DNA from: Marinomonas aquimarina
GTDB taxonomy: Bacteria > Pseudomonadota > Gammaproteobacteria > Pseudomonadales > Marinomonadaceae
Length of the DNA stretch: 64,000 bases
Assembly: GCF_900089755.1 (NCBI RefSeq)
Contig: NZ_FLOC01000016.1
Location: 43,555 to 107,554 of the forward strand
Reading direction: 5' to 3'
Shown here: piece by piece, positions 1 through 8,551 of the stretch
Numbering within the stretch: position 1 is the first letter of the stretch
Layout: every line of letters starts with the position of its first letter
Translations under genes and position numbers: made by a program
Notes under the pieces: model-generated
Told to the model about the DNA's origin: nothing
Database searches by the model: none
The model's input: only the letters and a program-made list of their open reading frames with translations

Positions 1-175
1 TGGCGGCGTTTTGCACCATTTCTAGGGTGCCGATGACCCGTTCATGGATATTGTTCTTCTCTTCCTGCCAGTCTGAGTAGATATGGTACATGCTCACAGA
101 AACCGCCATGATCAATAGCAGTAGCAGTGCCCATTTGGTTTGTTTGTACGATAAGCGTTTTCTCAGAGCCAACAT
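1..175 (-). CDS. Membrane-anchored sensor protein, N-terminus only (cut by window edge)
   Basis: Reading leftward from an ATG at 175 (preceded by AGGAAAGAG) gives 58 residues before the window ends: a short basic start (LRKRLSYKQTK), one hydrophobic helix at about residues 16-32, then a charged, probably periplasmic stretch. This is the usual beginning of a histidine kinase, diguanylate cyclase or chemoreceptor; the output domain is outside the window, so the class cannot be told. It lies 17 bases downstream of a periplasmic binding-protein gene on the same strand, suggesting one operon in which the binding protein may feed the sensor. That link is inference. Confidence 0.55.
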   Translation of the reverse strand, partial: MLALRKRLSYKQTKWALLLLLIMAVSVSMYHIYSDWQEEKNNIHERVIGTLEMVQNAA

Positions 176-192
176 GTTTTCTCTTTCCTGAG

Positions 193-987
193 TTATGGGG
201 CAGCGGAGGGGGTAGTGATGCCATATTTTTGGTAAATAGCTTGAGCGCGTCCGGTTTCCTTAAGGCGCTCTAGACCCTGATTCAGCGAATGCAATAAACG
301 CTCCGCATCAGGGTATTTTTTACTAAAGCAGACACCGTAGGTTTTGTAGTCGATGTGCTTGATATTGTAAAAACTGAACTGGTCACGCACCTCCATCTGG
401 TCGAGCACATACAACAGACTCTCTTTATCCGTCATAAACACGTCTTGATTACGATGCAGTACCAATGCCACCCCCTGGCTTATGCCATTGACGACGGAGT
501 AGCTAATGCCGTGATGGGTTAACACGGCTTCTTGAGCCCAGCCGGCGTTCACAATATTGTTATATTGCTGCAGGATATCTAATGAATGTTGTGACTGGGG
601 GCCGAGAAAATCTTTCGCCGTGGCCAAGACCATGCTGGAGTAACTGACTGGGTCTGAAAAATAACTAAAATTGGCCCGAGAAGTAATGGCGCGGCACGAG
701 GCGGTGCCGAGAATCAGTCCCTGCTCCACATCGCGCATAATACGCTTCCAAGCCCCCATCTTGAAGCTGACATCTATCCCTTGGCTGGCATAGGCTTCAC
801 GGATGATTTCAATGTCGACACCATATATGCCATCAGCGTGTAGTTCTGTGTTATAGGGCGGGACAATATGGGAATCAATGGCATAAGGGGGGAAATGAAT
901 ACCATAAAGTTCGATACTTTCTGCCTGCGCTTGAGCATTGACCATCAACATGAGAGCGACAATCTGTAAACGAATCCAATGCTTCAA
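193..987 (-). CDS. Periplasmic substrate-binding protein, amino-acid (PAAT/SBP_bac_3) type
   Basis: 264 residues with a clear signal peptide (cleavage near AQA-ES, residue 22), then a family 3 solute-binding fold: LYGIHFPPYAI near the start, YGVDIEIIREAY around residue 54, and a C-terminal stretch with YGVCFSKKYPDAERLLHSLN and YQKYGI typical of the family. Family 3 proteins bind polar amino acids or similar small molecules. No ABC permease or ATPase gene lies nearby; instead a membrane sensor gene follows after 17 bases. It may therefore serve in signal reception rather than uptake. The ligand is unknown. Confidence 0.8.
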   Translation of the reverse strand: MKHWIRLQIVALMLMVNAQAQAESIELYGIHFPPYAIDSHIVPPYNTELHADGIYGVDIEIIREAYASQGIDVSFKMGAWKRIMRDVEQGLILGTASCRAITSRANFSYFSDPVSYSSMVLATAKDFLGPQSQHSLDILQQYNNIVNAGWAQEAVLTHHGISYSVVNGISQGVALVLHRNQDVFMTDKESLLYVLDQMEVRDQFSFYNIKHIDYKTYGVCFSKKYPDAERLLHSLNQGLERLKETGRAQAIYQKYGITTPSAAP

Positions 988-1024
988 TGCTAACTCCTTG
1001 TCAGATGAACTGGTTGCTTTCTAG

Positions 1025-1414
1025 ATGAGAGAGATCAACTTTTATACTAATTTTTTGCATTATTTTGTAGTGAATATTCACATTCTGTCTCATATTGAAC
1101 AACTTGGTCGCATAAAGACCCCTTTCAGTTCATTTCAACCTCCCCCTGCCTTGCTTTCAAGCGCCAACAACGGCCATAAATTGACTCAGAATTTGGTTAT
1201 CGTGTTGGCCATTCTGATAGTCGAACCCATGTCTGGCTCAGCGGGTGTGATTGTTCCGCCGGTGGGCTATGTGCCTGAGTCAAAAGTGACCACACCGATC
1301 ATCTTGAAGTATTCAACAGATACCAAGTTCAACCCCTATACCATGTCCAGCCAAAGTCAGTTAGCCATGATGTTAGAGCTGAGAGAGCATGTCTCGGTTG
1401 AGAATGTCGGATAG
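1025..1414 (+). CDS. Possible small hypothetical protein, doubtful
   Basis: An open frame of 129 codons fills most of the gap between the binding-protein gene and the racemase gene. I see no ribosome binding site before the first ATG (1025) and none before an internal ATG at 1230. The product has one hydrophobic stretch (LVIVLAILIV, about residues 57-66), then a polar tail. I recognise no family. It could be a decayed gene or a chance frame; the rest of 988-1468 shows no other structure I can name. Confidence 0.2.
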   Translation: MREINFYTNFLHYFVVNIHILSHIEQLGRIKTPFSSFQPPPALLSSANNGHKLTQNLVIVLAILIVEPMSGSAGVIVPPVGYVPESKVTTPIILKYSTDTKFNPYTMSSQSQLAMMLELREHVSVENVG

Positions 1415-1468
1415 GCATGTTTTCATCGTTAACTCTTATTTAGCTTAATCAAAAGAGTGCGATGACTT

Positions 1469-2161
1469 ATGAAGACAATCGGTATGCTTGGGGGAATGAG
1501 TTGGGAAAGTACACAAGGCTATTACCGAGCGGTCAATGAAGGAGTCAAGCAGACTTTGGGTGGTTTGCACTCGGCGAAAATTGTCTTAAACAGCGTCGAT
1601 TTTGCCGAAATAGAAGCTTGTCAACGCAGTGCCGATTGGCCCCAAGCTGGTAAGCTTTTGTCGCAGGCGGCTCAGAGTGTTGAAGCGGCGGGTGCTGACT
1701 TTCTGCTGATTTGTACCAATACCATGCATAAAGTCGCAGACGATATTGAGGCCGCGATCAATATTCCTTTGTTGCATGTTGCCGACGCCACCGGTGCGGC
1801 ACTGCAACAAGCCGGCGTGACAAAAGTCGGCCTTTTAGGCACGGCGTTTACCATGGAGCAAGACTTCTATAAGGGGCGTTTGCGTGCGAAATATGACCTT
1901 GATGTGATGGTGCCAAATGACGCCGACCGTCAAATGGTGCATCAAGTAATTTTCCAAGAGCTTTGCTTAGGCGTCACCAGCGCTGCCTCGAAAGCCGAAT
2001 ATTTACGTGTTATTCAAAGCTTAAAAGCGCAGGGCGCACAGGCAGTGATTCTTGGCTGTACTGAAATTGGCATGCTGGTTTCACAAGCGGATACTGAGGT
2101 GCCTTTGTTCGATACCACGGCGATCCATGCGCAAGCGGCCGTGACTATTGCATTAAAGTAA
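1469..2161 (+). CDS. Aspartate/glutamate racemase family protein
   Basis: 230 residues of the Asp/Glu/hydantoin racemase superfamily, PLP-independent. The start MKTIGMLGGMSWEST is the family signature. The two catalytic cysteines expected for a two-base racemase are visible: Cys82 in LICTNTMH and Cys197 in ILGCTEIG. Length matches YgeA-type enzymes, which interconvert D- and L-amino acids such as aspartate, glutamate or others; the substrate cannot be read from sequence. It stands alone, about 100 bases before an FMN reductase gene on the same strand. Confidence 0.85.
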   Translation: MKTIGMLGGMSWESTQGYYRAVNEGVKQTLGGLHSAKIVLNSVDFAEIEACQRSADWPQAGKLLSQAAQSVEAAGADFLLICTNTMHKVADDIEAAINIPLLHVADATGAALQQAGVTKVGLLGTAFTMEQDFYKGRLRAKYDLDVMVPNDADRQMVHQVIFQELCLGVTSAASKAEYLRVIQSLKAQGAQAVILGCTEIGMLVSQADTEVPLFDTTAIHAQAAVTIALK

Positions 2162-2257
2162 ATATTGCATTAACTTTTGAGTGATTTGTGAACATATTTC
2201 ATCCTCATTCGCGTGTTATTTTGACAGTATGTTAAACACTTATATGAGGGATTAACC

Positions 2258-2794
2258 GTGAAAGTATTAGCCTTTGCCGCAACAAACCATAAAGCATCGA
2301 TCAACAAGCAGCTTGTTACCCATGCCGCGAACCTAGTTGCTGAAAACAAAGGGGCGGACATTGAAATCCTAGACATGAACGATTACGAGCTGCCGCTATA
2401 CAGCATCGAGCGTCAAACAGAGAATGGTATGCACCCACTAGCGCAGCAGTTCTTTGACAAAATCGGTGCCGCGGACGCAGTGATCATTTCCTTCGCTGAG
2501 CACAATGGTTCCTACGCGGCAGTCTACAAAAACCTATATGACTGGGTGTCTCGTATCGATATGAAAGCGTACCAGAACACACCAACGGTATTGCTAGCAA
2601 CGTCTCCAGGTCCTGGTGGTGCGGGCAGTGTGCTAGCGAGCGCGGTCGGTTCCGCGGCGTTCTTCGGTATGGATCTAAAAGGCAGCTTGTCTGTGCCTTC
2701 TTTCAACGACAACTTCGACACTGAAAAAGGTGTACTCGTGAACGAAGAGCTGTCGGCGCAGCTGCAAGAAATTCTATCTGGTCTATCTGAATAA
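2258..2794 (+). CDS. NAD(P)H-dependent FMN reductase (flavodoxin-like fold)
   Basis: 178 residues, flavodoxin-like NADPH-dependent FMN reductase family (ChrR/YieF-like). The N-terminal phosphate loop is KVLAFAATNHKASINKQL and the flavin-contact motif appears as EHNGSYAAVYKNLYDW near residue 80. Such proteins reduce quinones, azo dyes or chromate and protect against oxidative stress; the natural substrate is open. The start is GTG at 2258, supported by the AGGG of TGAGGG 8-12 bases upstream. A strong hairpin terminator follows at 2818. Confidence 0.85.
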   Translation: MKVLAFAATNHKASINKQLVTHAANLVAENKGADIEILDMNDYELPLYSIERQTENGMHPLAQQFFDKIGAADAVIISFAEHNGSYAAVYKNLYDWVSRIDMKAYQNTPTVLLATSPGPGGAGSVLASAVGSAAFFGMDLKGSLSVPSFNDNFDTEKGVLVNEELSAQLQEILSGLSE

Positions 2795-2817
2795 TTTTTC
2801 AGGCGACTCAGCAAATT

Positions 2818-2847
2818 AAAAAGCGGCTTAATCAGCCGCTTTTTTTG
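2818..2847. terminator. Bidirectional rho-independent terminator
   Basis: Arms AAAAAGCGGCT and AGCCGCTTTTT pair perfectly around TAATC, with T runs or A runs on both sides. It lies between the convergent FMN reductase (+) and SLC13 transporter (-) genes and can end both transcripts. Confidence 0.9.
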
Positions 2848-2860
2848 TGCCTCGCCATGG

Positions 2861-4642
2861 CTAAGGCGTACTCAGACTTAGCGACCAGAAGCTTGCCAGT
2901 AAGGTAATGGTGGCGATTCCGATAAAGAGGTTCATTGGTAGGCCAATGCGTAAAAAGTCGGAAAAACGGTAGTTGCCAGGCCCCATGACCATCAAGTTTG
3001 TTTGATAGCCCAAGGGGGTGGCAAAGCTCGCTGATACCGCCATCATGATGGCAAAAATATAGGGCTCTGGATTTAAGTTCGCCTGCGTGGTGATGTCTAA
3101 AATCACCGGCAAGATCAGAATCGCTGCCGCATTATTGGTAATCATCTCTGTCATAATCGATACGCAGAGGTAGGTGAGAATCAGCAATAGCAAGGCATCG
3201 CCGGCACTGAAGTCGACAATGGCGTGGGCCAGATATTCACTGGCCCCTGTTTTCTGTAACGCACTGCCCAACGCGAACGAGGCGGCAATGGTTAAATAGA
3301 TGCCCAGGTCGAGGCTCTTTTCCGCCTGTTTGATCGACAGGCATCGGCTGGCCAACATGCCCCCTGCTGCGAGCAAGGCGGCGTTCAGCATGGAAGTGAG
3401 GCCCAGGGCAGCTGCCGCCACTGCTGTGCCAAGAATCAGCCAAGCGAGTGAGGCTTTCGTATGGTTGGGGATGTCCTGCTCAATGTTGTTGACCAGCAAA
3501 AAGTCCTTATTGTATTGCTGGCGGCTGACAAAGGCTGGGCGCGCTTCGAGTAACAGGGTATCGCCTGCTTGCAGCTTGATGTTGCCAAGGTTGCTGGTCA
3601 GGCGCTCGCCGTTGCGTGCCACCGCCAGCACTACCGCACCGTAGCGGTTACGGAACTGGGCGTCGCGAATATCACTGCCGATGGCATCACAGTGGGTAGA
3701 GACCACGACTTCGACCAGCACACGCCCTGCATGGGGATCTTCTAGAGACGATTTCTCAAGCTGGGCGGGGGCTTCTAAACCATGAATACGCATCAGCTCG
3801 GTAATACTTTGCGATTCACCGGTAAACACCAGACGGTCACCGCCATAGAGAATTTCATCGGACGACACGGCCGATAACACCGTATGGCCACGTTCGATCT
3901 CCACCAGATACACTTGTTTCAGGTCCCGAAGGCCCGCTTGCTTAATACTTTTGCCAACCAATGGACCCGCGGGGCTGACACACACCTCAAGGGTAAACTC
4001 GCGCAAGTTAGAGAACGGGTTTTGTTCTTGTCGATTGGGCAGCAGCGCAGGGGCAATAAAATACATGGCGACTAGGCCCAGTAAGGCTACTGGTAGGCCT
4101 ACCAAGGTGATGTCGAACAAGCCAAAGCCTGCGGTCCCCGTCAAACTCTGGTATTGGCCATTGACGACTAGGTTGGTACTGGTACCGATTAATGTCAGGG
4201 TACCCCCTAAGATGGCCGCATAGCTCAGGGGAATCAGGAGTTTGGAGGGGGGAATATCGGTTTTTTTCGACCATGAAATAAGCGCAGGGATCATGGTGGC
4301 GACCACAGGGGTATTGTTTAAAAAGGCGCTCAGTGGCACCACGGGTAAGAATACGCGCAGGAGGGCACTTTTCAGAGTTTGAGGCTGACCAAGCAGCTTA
4401 TTGACCAGCAGCTCAATGCCACCTGAGTGCTGAATGCCAGCGGCGACCACAAACATTGCCGAGACCGTAATCAGACCAGGGTTGGCAAAGCCAGCCAAGG
4501 CTTCGCTCGCGTCCAGAATGCCTAACACGCTTAGCAGTGCTAGGGCGCTCATCATGACCATATGTGGCTTGATACTTGTTTTAATAAGCGTCAACAGTAC
4601 TGCTATGGTTAGCAGAGAGGTTAACCAGCCTTCCCAACCCAT
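2861..4642 (-). CDS. SLC13/DASS-type anion permease with two TrkA-C domains
   Basis: 593 residues. About 5 membrane helices at residues 1-195, then a soluble middle part (about 205-365) holding two TrkA-C/RCK_C-like domains (FTLEVCVSPAGPLVGKSIKQ and VEVVVSTHCDAIGSDI), then a second membrane half. The repeats with SFLNNTPVVATMIP and TEMITNNAAAILILP are the paired NxT/NAA motifs that bind sodium and substrate in the divalent anion:sodium symporter superfamily. Members with this middle domain are usually annotated as sulfate or dicarboxylate transporters; substrate unknown. It is a single gene, ended by the terminator at 2818. Confidence 0.85.
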   Translation of the reverse strand: MGWEGWLTSLLTIAVLLTLIKTSIKPHMVMMSALALLSVLGILDASEALAGFANPGLITVSAMFVVAAGIQHSGGIELLVNKLLGQPQTLKSALLRVFLPVVPLSAFLNNTPVVATMIPALISWSKKTDIPPSKLLIPLSYAAILGGTLTLIGTSTNLVVNGQYQSLTGTAGFGLFDITLVGLPVALLGLVAMYFIAPALLPNRQEQNPFSNLREFTLEVCVSPAGPLVGKSIKQAGLRDLKQVYLVEIERGHTVLSAVSSDEILYGGDRLVFTGESQSITELMRIHGLEAPAQLEKSSLEDPHAGRVLVEVVVSTHCDAIGSDIRDAQFRNRYGAVVLAVARNGERLTSNLGNIKLQAGDTLLLEARPAFVSRQQYNKDFLLVNNIEQDIPNHTKASLAWLILGTAVAAAALGLTSMLNAALLAAGGMLASRCLSIKQAEKSLDLGIYLTIAASFALGSALQKTGASEYLAHAIVDFSAGDALLLLILTYLCVSIMTEMITNNAAAILILPVILDITTQANLNPEPYIFAIMMAVSASFATPLGYQTNLMVMGPGNYRFSDFLRIGLPMNLFIGIATITLLASFWSLSLSTP

Positions 4643-4764
4643 TGTGCGTGTCCTTTAGTCCAAGAAGAAGGCATGGTAGCAAGCTTTTATTTATTCCTAA
4701 AAATACTATTAAATCGATTTAATATATCTTTATGGAATTAAGAAGGCGAGGGCGTCGGGTGCAT

Positions 4765-4791
4765 GGAAAGCGCAGTCAGACTGCGCTTTCC
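4765..4791. terminator. Perfect 13-bp hairpin after phoH
   Basis: GGAAAGCGCAGTC and GACTGCGCTTTCC pair perfectly around a single A, ten bases past the PhoH stop codon. There is no T run after it in the direction of the PhoH transcript, so it may be a weak terminator or a 3'-end stabiliser. Confidence 0.55.
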
Positions 4792-4800
4792 TCATGGAGG

Positions 4801-6198
4801 TTATAGGTTTTCTTCGGCGAATTCCGCTAGACGGCTACGCTCAATGCCATTCACATGCATGATGCTGGTGTATTTAAAGGATTTGCAACGCTCCACTAGG
4901 TAGGTTAAACCTGAAGTTAGGGGCGTGATGTACTTATTGTCGATTTGGGCCAAGTTCCCCAAGACAATGATTTTAGAGTTTGAGCCCACGCGAGTGACAA
5001 TGGATTTCAGCTGGAATTGCGTTAAGCCCTGGGCCTCATCGACAATGATCAAGGCGTTATTAAACGAGCGACCTCGCATAAAGTTGAGTGACTTAAACTG
5101 AATGTTGGCTTTTTGTTTAACGTAATCAATGCTGCTCACGGCGTGTTCATCACTGCCGTGTAGGATCTCTAAGTTATCGTCAAAGGCGGCTAACCAAGGT
5201 GCCATTTTCTCTTCTTCGGTACCGGGTAAGAAACCAATGTCTTCTGCTAGTGGTGGTGTTGAGCGGGCCACGATGATCTTGTTAAAGCGCTTCTCTTCCA
5301 TGGTCACATGCAGACCATAGGCCAGTGCCAACAAGGTTTTACCTGAGCCTGCCGGCCCCGTCATAATCATCATGTCGCTGTTGTCATGGCGTAGTAGGTA
5401 AAAGGCCATGGCCTGTTCAAGGTTACGTGGTGTGATGCCCCAGAAGGACTGATGCATCAAGCTGGCACGGTTCACATCGATAAGGTAAATGTATTTATCA
5501 TCAATGTTCACCACAAAGCCGGCGAACTCTTCATCGTCGACCACAAACATATTCAGGTAAAGCTCTTCAGGAAGCTCCGACTTCTGGATCTTATGCACGG
5601 TATGCACGCCGTGGTTTTCGGTGTTGACCTCACTGATGGTATCCCAGAAGCGTCCTTCGATGGCGATATAGCCTTTGTTGAGTAGGTCGACATCGTCCAG
5701 TACCTTATCTTTACGATAGTCTTCCACGCGCTCCAAGCCTGAGCCTTTGGCCTTGATACGCATATTGATGTCTTTGGTCACGAGGCAAGCGCTAGCACGT
5801 GGGTTGGTCGCTTGCAGGCTTAGGGCCACGTTGATGATACGGTTATCGTTAGCGTGGTGATGATTACCGTTTAGAAACGGCACATTGTCCGTATGGGTGA
5901 TTTGCTGGTCCGGAAAGATCGCCAGTGTACCATGGGCTTTGGCGACTTTTTCCGATTCCGGGCTGTGAATAGGAACGCCTTCTTGTAGGTCTTTCGGAGA
6001 GGCGTCGTCGACGATCTTGTCGATGATATTAATGGCTAAGCGAGCTTCGCGGCTAACGTCTTTATCTCTGCGATCTTTAATCTCATCCAACTCTTCGAGT
6101 ACTGTCATCGGAATGACGACTTTGTGCTCCGCAAAGGCGTAGATGGCCATTGGGTCGTGAAGTAACACGTTGGTATCTAACACATAGATCTTTTCCAT
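4801..6198 (-). CDS. PhoH family ATPase with N-terminal PIN domain
   Basis: 465 residues. The N-terminal 150 residues are a PIN-type nuclease domain (VLDTNVLLHDP, EELDEIKD, later TKDINMRIKAKG). The C-terminal half is a PhoH ATPase with Walker A GPAGSGKTLLAL, Walker B ALIIVDEAQGLT, and a helicase-like GRSFNNALI stretch. This PIN-PhoH (PhoH2/YlaK-like) arrangement is known for sequence-specific RNA helicase plus RNase activity in other bacteria; cellular role here is unknown. Start ATG at 6198 is preceded by GGAG. Single-gene unit. Confidence 0.9.
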   Translation of the reverse strand: MEKIYVLDTNVLLHDPMAIYAFAEHKVVIPMTVLEELDEIKDRRDKDVSREARLAINIIDKIVDDASPKDLQEGVPIHSPESEKVAKAHGTLAIFPDQQITHTDNVPFLNGNHHHANDNRIINVALSLQATNPRASACLVTKDINMRIKAKGSGLERVEDYRKDKVLDDVDLLNKGYIAIEGRFWDTISEVNTENHGVHTVHKIQKSELPEELYLNMFVVDDEEFAGFVVNIDDKYIYLIDVNRASLMHQSFWGITPRNLEQAMAFYLLRHDNSDMMIMTGPAGSGKTLLALAYGLHVTMEEKRFNKIIVARSTPPLAEDIGFLPGTEEEKMAPWLAAFDDNLEILHGSDEHAVSSIDYVKQKANIQFKSLNFMRGRSFNNALIIVDEAQGLTQFQLKSIVTRVGSNSKIIVLGNLAQIDNKYITPLTSGLTYLVERCKSFKYTSIMHVNGIERSRLAEFAEENL

Positions 6199-6517
6199 AG
6201 TACTTCTCTCCTCTACTTAGAGATAAATAATCCATTAGATAAGCTGGTGCATTATGTGAGGAATACGATGAAGAGTTGCGTACGGCCAACGCGCGGAGTG
6301 GGAAGTAGGGCTGAGGTCTCTGAGTCATTAAGTATCACGCTTCCCATGTGGATGGAGGTGTTCTTTTTGCGCCTTGTCGTTAACTGCATTCACTAACATA
6401 AGGACTAGCAAACTCTGTATTACCTTGAGCATATTTTCAGTGTATGACAAAAATGCGACGGCAGGGAAGAGCGAATACAAAAATAATACACGGCTTACAA
6501 TAAGCGAATTAAAAACA
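6199..6517. other. Intergenic region between rpoD and phoH
   Basis: About 320 bases between the rpoD terminator and phoH, which are on the same strand. It should carry the phoH promoter. Short frames exist on both strands but none has a ribosome binding site or a recognisable product; the longer ones begin or end inside the rpoD terminator. Confidence 0.6.
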
Positions 6518-6555
6518 AAAAAGCCCTTTCTAGTGTGCACCAGAAAGGGCTTTTT
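6518..6555 (-). terminator. rpoD operon terminator
   Basis: AAAAAGCCCTTTCT and AGAAAGGGCTTTTT form a perfect 14-bp stem around a 10-base loop, just past the rpoD stop on the minus strand, with a U run in that direction. It ends the yqeY-dnaG-rpoD transcript. Confidence 0.9.
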
Positions 6556-6579
6556 GAATCTTGTATGAGACGATGATGA

Positions 6580-8436
6580 TTATTCGTCTAGGAAGCTACG
6601 TAGGTGCTCAGAGCGGCTTGGGTGGCGTAATTTACGCAACGCTTTCGCCTCGATCTGACGAATACGCTCACGGGTGACGTCGAACTGCTTACCGACTTCT
6701 TCAAGCGTGTGGTCAGTGTTCATATCGATACCAAAACGCATACGCAGTACTTTGGCTTCACGAGCAGTTAGACCAGAAAGAACCATTGTTGTGGATTCTT
6801 TTAAGCCTTCGATCGTAGCGGTATCACTTGGTGATACTGCACCATCGTCCTCGATGAAATCACCTAGGTGCGAATCTTCGTCGTCACCGATAGGGGTTTC
6901 CATAGAGATCGGTTCTTTGGCGATCTTAAGTACCTTACGGATCTTGTCTTCTGGCATGTCCATACGCACTGCCAATTCTTCTGGTGTCGCTTCACGACCC
7001 ATTTCCTGCAGCATTTGACGAGAGATACGGTTCAACTTGTTGATCGTTTCAATCATGTGCACAGGGATACGAATGGTACGTGCTTGGTCGGCAATCGAAC
7101 GCGTGATCGCCTGACGAATCCACCAAGTGGCATAGGTCGAGAACTTGTAACCACGACGGTATTCGAACTTGTCGACGGCTTTCATCAGACCGATGTTACC
7201 TTCTTGGATCAAGTCCAAGAACTGTAGACCACGGTTGGTGTATTTCTTAGCGATCGAGATAACCAGACGTAGGTTGGCTTCCACCATTTCTTTCTTGGCA
7301 CGGCGCGCACGCGTTTCACCAATGGAAATACGACGGTTGATCTCTTTTAGCTCAGCGACTGACAAGCCAGTGTCTTTTTCAATGCCACGTAGTTTACGTT
7401 GGCAACGCATAAATTCTGCTTCGTTGTCTTGTAAGCCTTTAGCGTAGCTTACGCCAGAATCAATGCGCTCTTGAATCCAATTTGGGTTGGTTTCATTATT
7501 CGGGAACAGCTTCAAGAACTCAGTACGTGGCATGTTGGCTTTACGTACACATAGTTGCATGATTAGACGTTCCTGCTCACGCAGTTTGTCCATGCGTGAA
7601 CGGATGCGCTCAATTAGCTCATCAAAAATCTTTGGTGAAAGCTTGATTGGCGCAAACATGATGCTTAGCTCTTCTTGCTTCGCGGCCACGTCAGGGTGTC
7701 GACGACCGTGTTGCTCAAGCAATACAGCTAGCTCGCGATGGGCGCGACGAATCTCACCAAAACGAAGCGCAGTCTCTTCTGGATCTGGACCGCTTTCAGT
7801 TTCATTGTCATCGCTGTCGTCAGAGTCGCCGTCTTCTTCGTCTGAATCAGAGTTGTCTTCTGCGGCTTCTTCGTCTGTTTCTTCGACAACTTCTTCTAGA
7901 AGCTCTTCAAAAACAGGCTCTTCACCGTCACCATCGATAAAACCGCTGAAGATATCGCTTAGGCGACCTTCTTCTTCTAGGGTGCGGTTGTAGGTATCTA
8001 GTAGTACTTCTACGGCGCCAGGGTAGTAGGACAATGCCGCCATCACTTCTCGTGTACCTTCTTCGATACGCTTCGCAATCGCGATCTCGCCGGCACGAGT
8101 CAGTAGTTCTACGGTACCCATTTCACGCATGTACATACGTACAGGGTCGGTGGTGCGGGTCACATCACCTTCTACAGCCGCTAGGGCTGCAGCAGCTTCT
8201 TCGGCTGCATCGTCATCGGTTGAATCGCCTTCTTCCATTAGAAGGCTTTCTTTATCAGGCGCGTATTCAGAAACCACGATGCCCATGTCGTTAATCATGG
8301 CAATGATTTCTTCAACCTGCTCTGGATCAGAAAGGTCATCAGGTAGATGGTCATTAACTTCCGCAAAAGTTAAGTAACCTTGTTCTTTACCTTTGGCGAT
8401 CAGCTCTTTAAGACGTGACTGTTGAGTGTCTGGCAT
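6580..8436 (-). CDS. rpoD: RNA polymerase sigma factor RpoD (sigma-70)
   Basis: 618 residues, the normal size for a primary sigma factor. Region 1.1 at the start, region 1.2 ([18 protein letters not shown]) near residue 100, a long acidic non-conserved insert rich in D, E and S at about 185-225, then region 2 with [20 protein letters not shown] (promoter melting and -10 contact), region 3, and region 4.2 with [20 protein letters not shown] (-35 contact). It recognises housekeeping promoters. It is the last gene of the rpsU-yqeY-dnaG-rpoD macromolecular synthesis block, 115 bases after dnaG, and ends at a strong terminator. Confidence 0.98.
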   Translation of the reverse strand: MPDTQQSRLKELIAKGKEQGYLTFAEVNDHLPDDLSDPEQVEEIIAMINDMGIVVSEYAPDKESLLMEEGDSTDDDAAEEAAAALAAVEGDVTRTTDPVRMYMREMGTVELLTRAGEIAIAKRIEEGTREVMAALSYYPGAVEVLLDTYNRTLEEEGRLSDIFSGFIDGDGEEPVFEELLEEVVEETDEEAAEDNSDSDEEDGDSDDSDDNETESGPDPEETALRFGEIRRAHRELAVLLEQHGRRHPDVAAKQEELSIMFAPIKLSPKIFDELIERIRSRMDKLREQERLIMQLCVRKANMPRTEFLKLFPNNETNPNWIQERIDSGVSYAKGLQDNEAEFMRCQRKLRGIEKDTGLSVAELKEINRRISIGETRARRAKKEMVEANLRLVISIAKKYTNRGLQFLDLIQEGNIGLMKAVDKFEYRRGYKFSTYATWWIRQAITRSIADQARTIRIPVHMIETINKLNRISRQMLQEMGREATPEELAVRMDMPEDKIRKVLKIAKEPISMETPIGDDEDSHLGDFIEDDGAVSPSDTATIEGLKESTTMVLSGLTAREAKVLRMRFGIDMNTDHTLEEVGKQFDVTRERIRQIEAKALRKLRHPSRSEHLRSFLDE

Positions 8437-8551
8437 TCGACAACCTTCGTTTAGAAATTCGTTTGGGAGATTTGCAAGCCGCGTATTATAACAAAAACCT
8501 TGGATTTTATCCAGATTTTCTCGTTTTCATTGGGTAATAATTAGTCAGCTA

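Noticed and set aside
42..224. 60-codon frame on the minus strand overlapping the sensor N-terminus
   Set aside because: It is an out-of-frame shadow of the sensor gene that starts at 175 with a proper membrane helix and ribosome binding site.
2221..2248. TTGACA followed 16 bases later by TATGAG before the FMN reductase gene
   Set aside because: The would-be -10 overlaps the Shine-Dalgarno sequence and would give an almost leaderless message, so it is not a credible promoter for this gene.
6328..6540. 70-codon minus-strand frame with hydrophobic residues between rpoD and phoH
   Set aside because: It starts at a GTG inside the loop of the rpoD terminator and has no ribosome binding site; an internal ATG at about 6432 is equally unsupported.
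6374..6568. 64-codon plus-strand frame in the same gap
   Set aside because: It runs through the rpoD terminator and has no binding site or recognisable product.
7487..7993. 168-codon serine-rich frame antisense to rpoD
   Set aside because: A low-complexity shadow of the acidic region of rpoD; no independent evidence.
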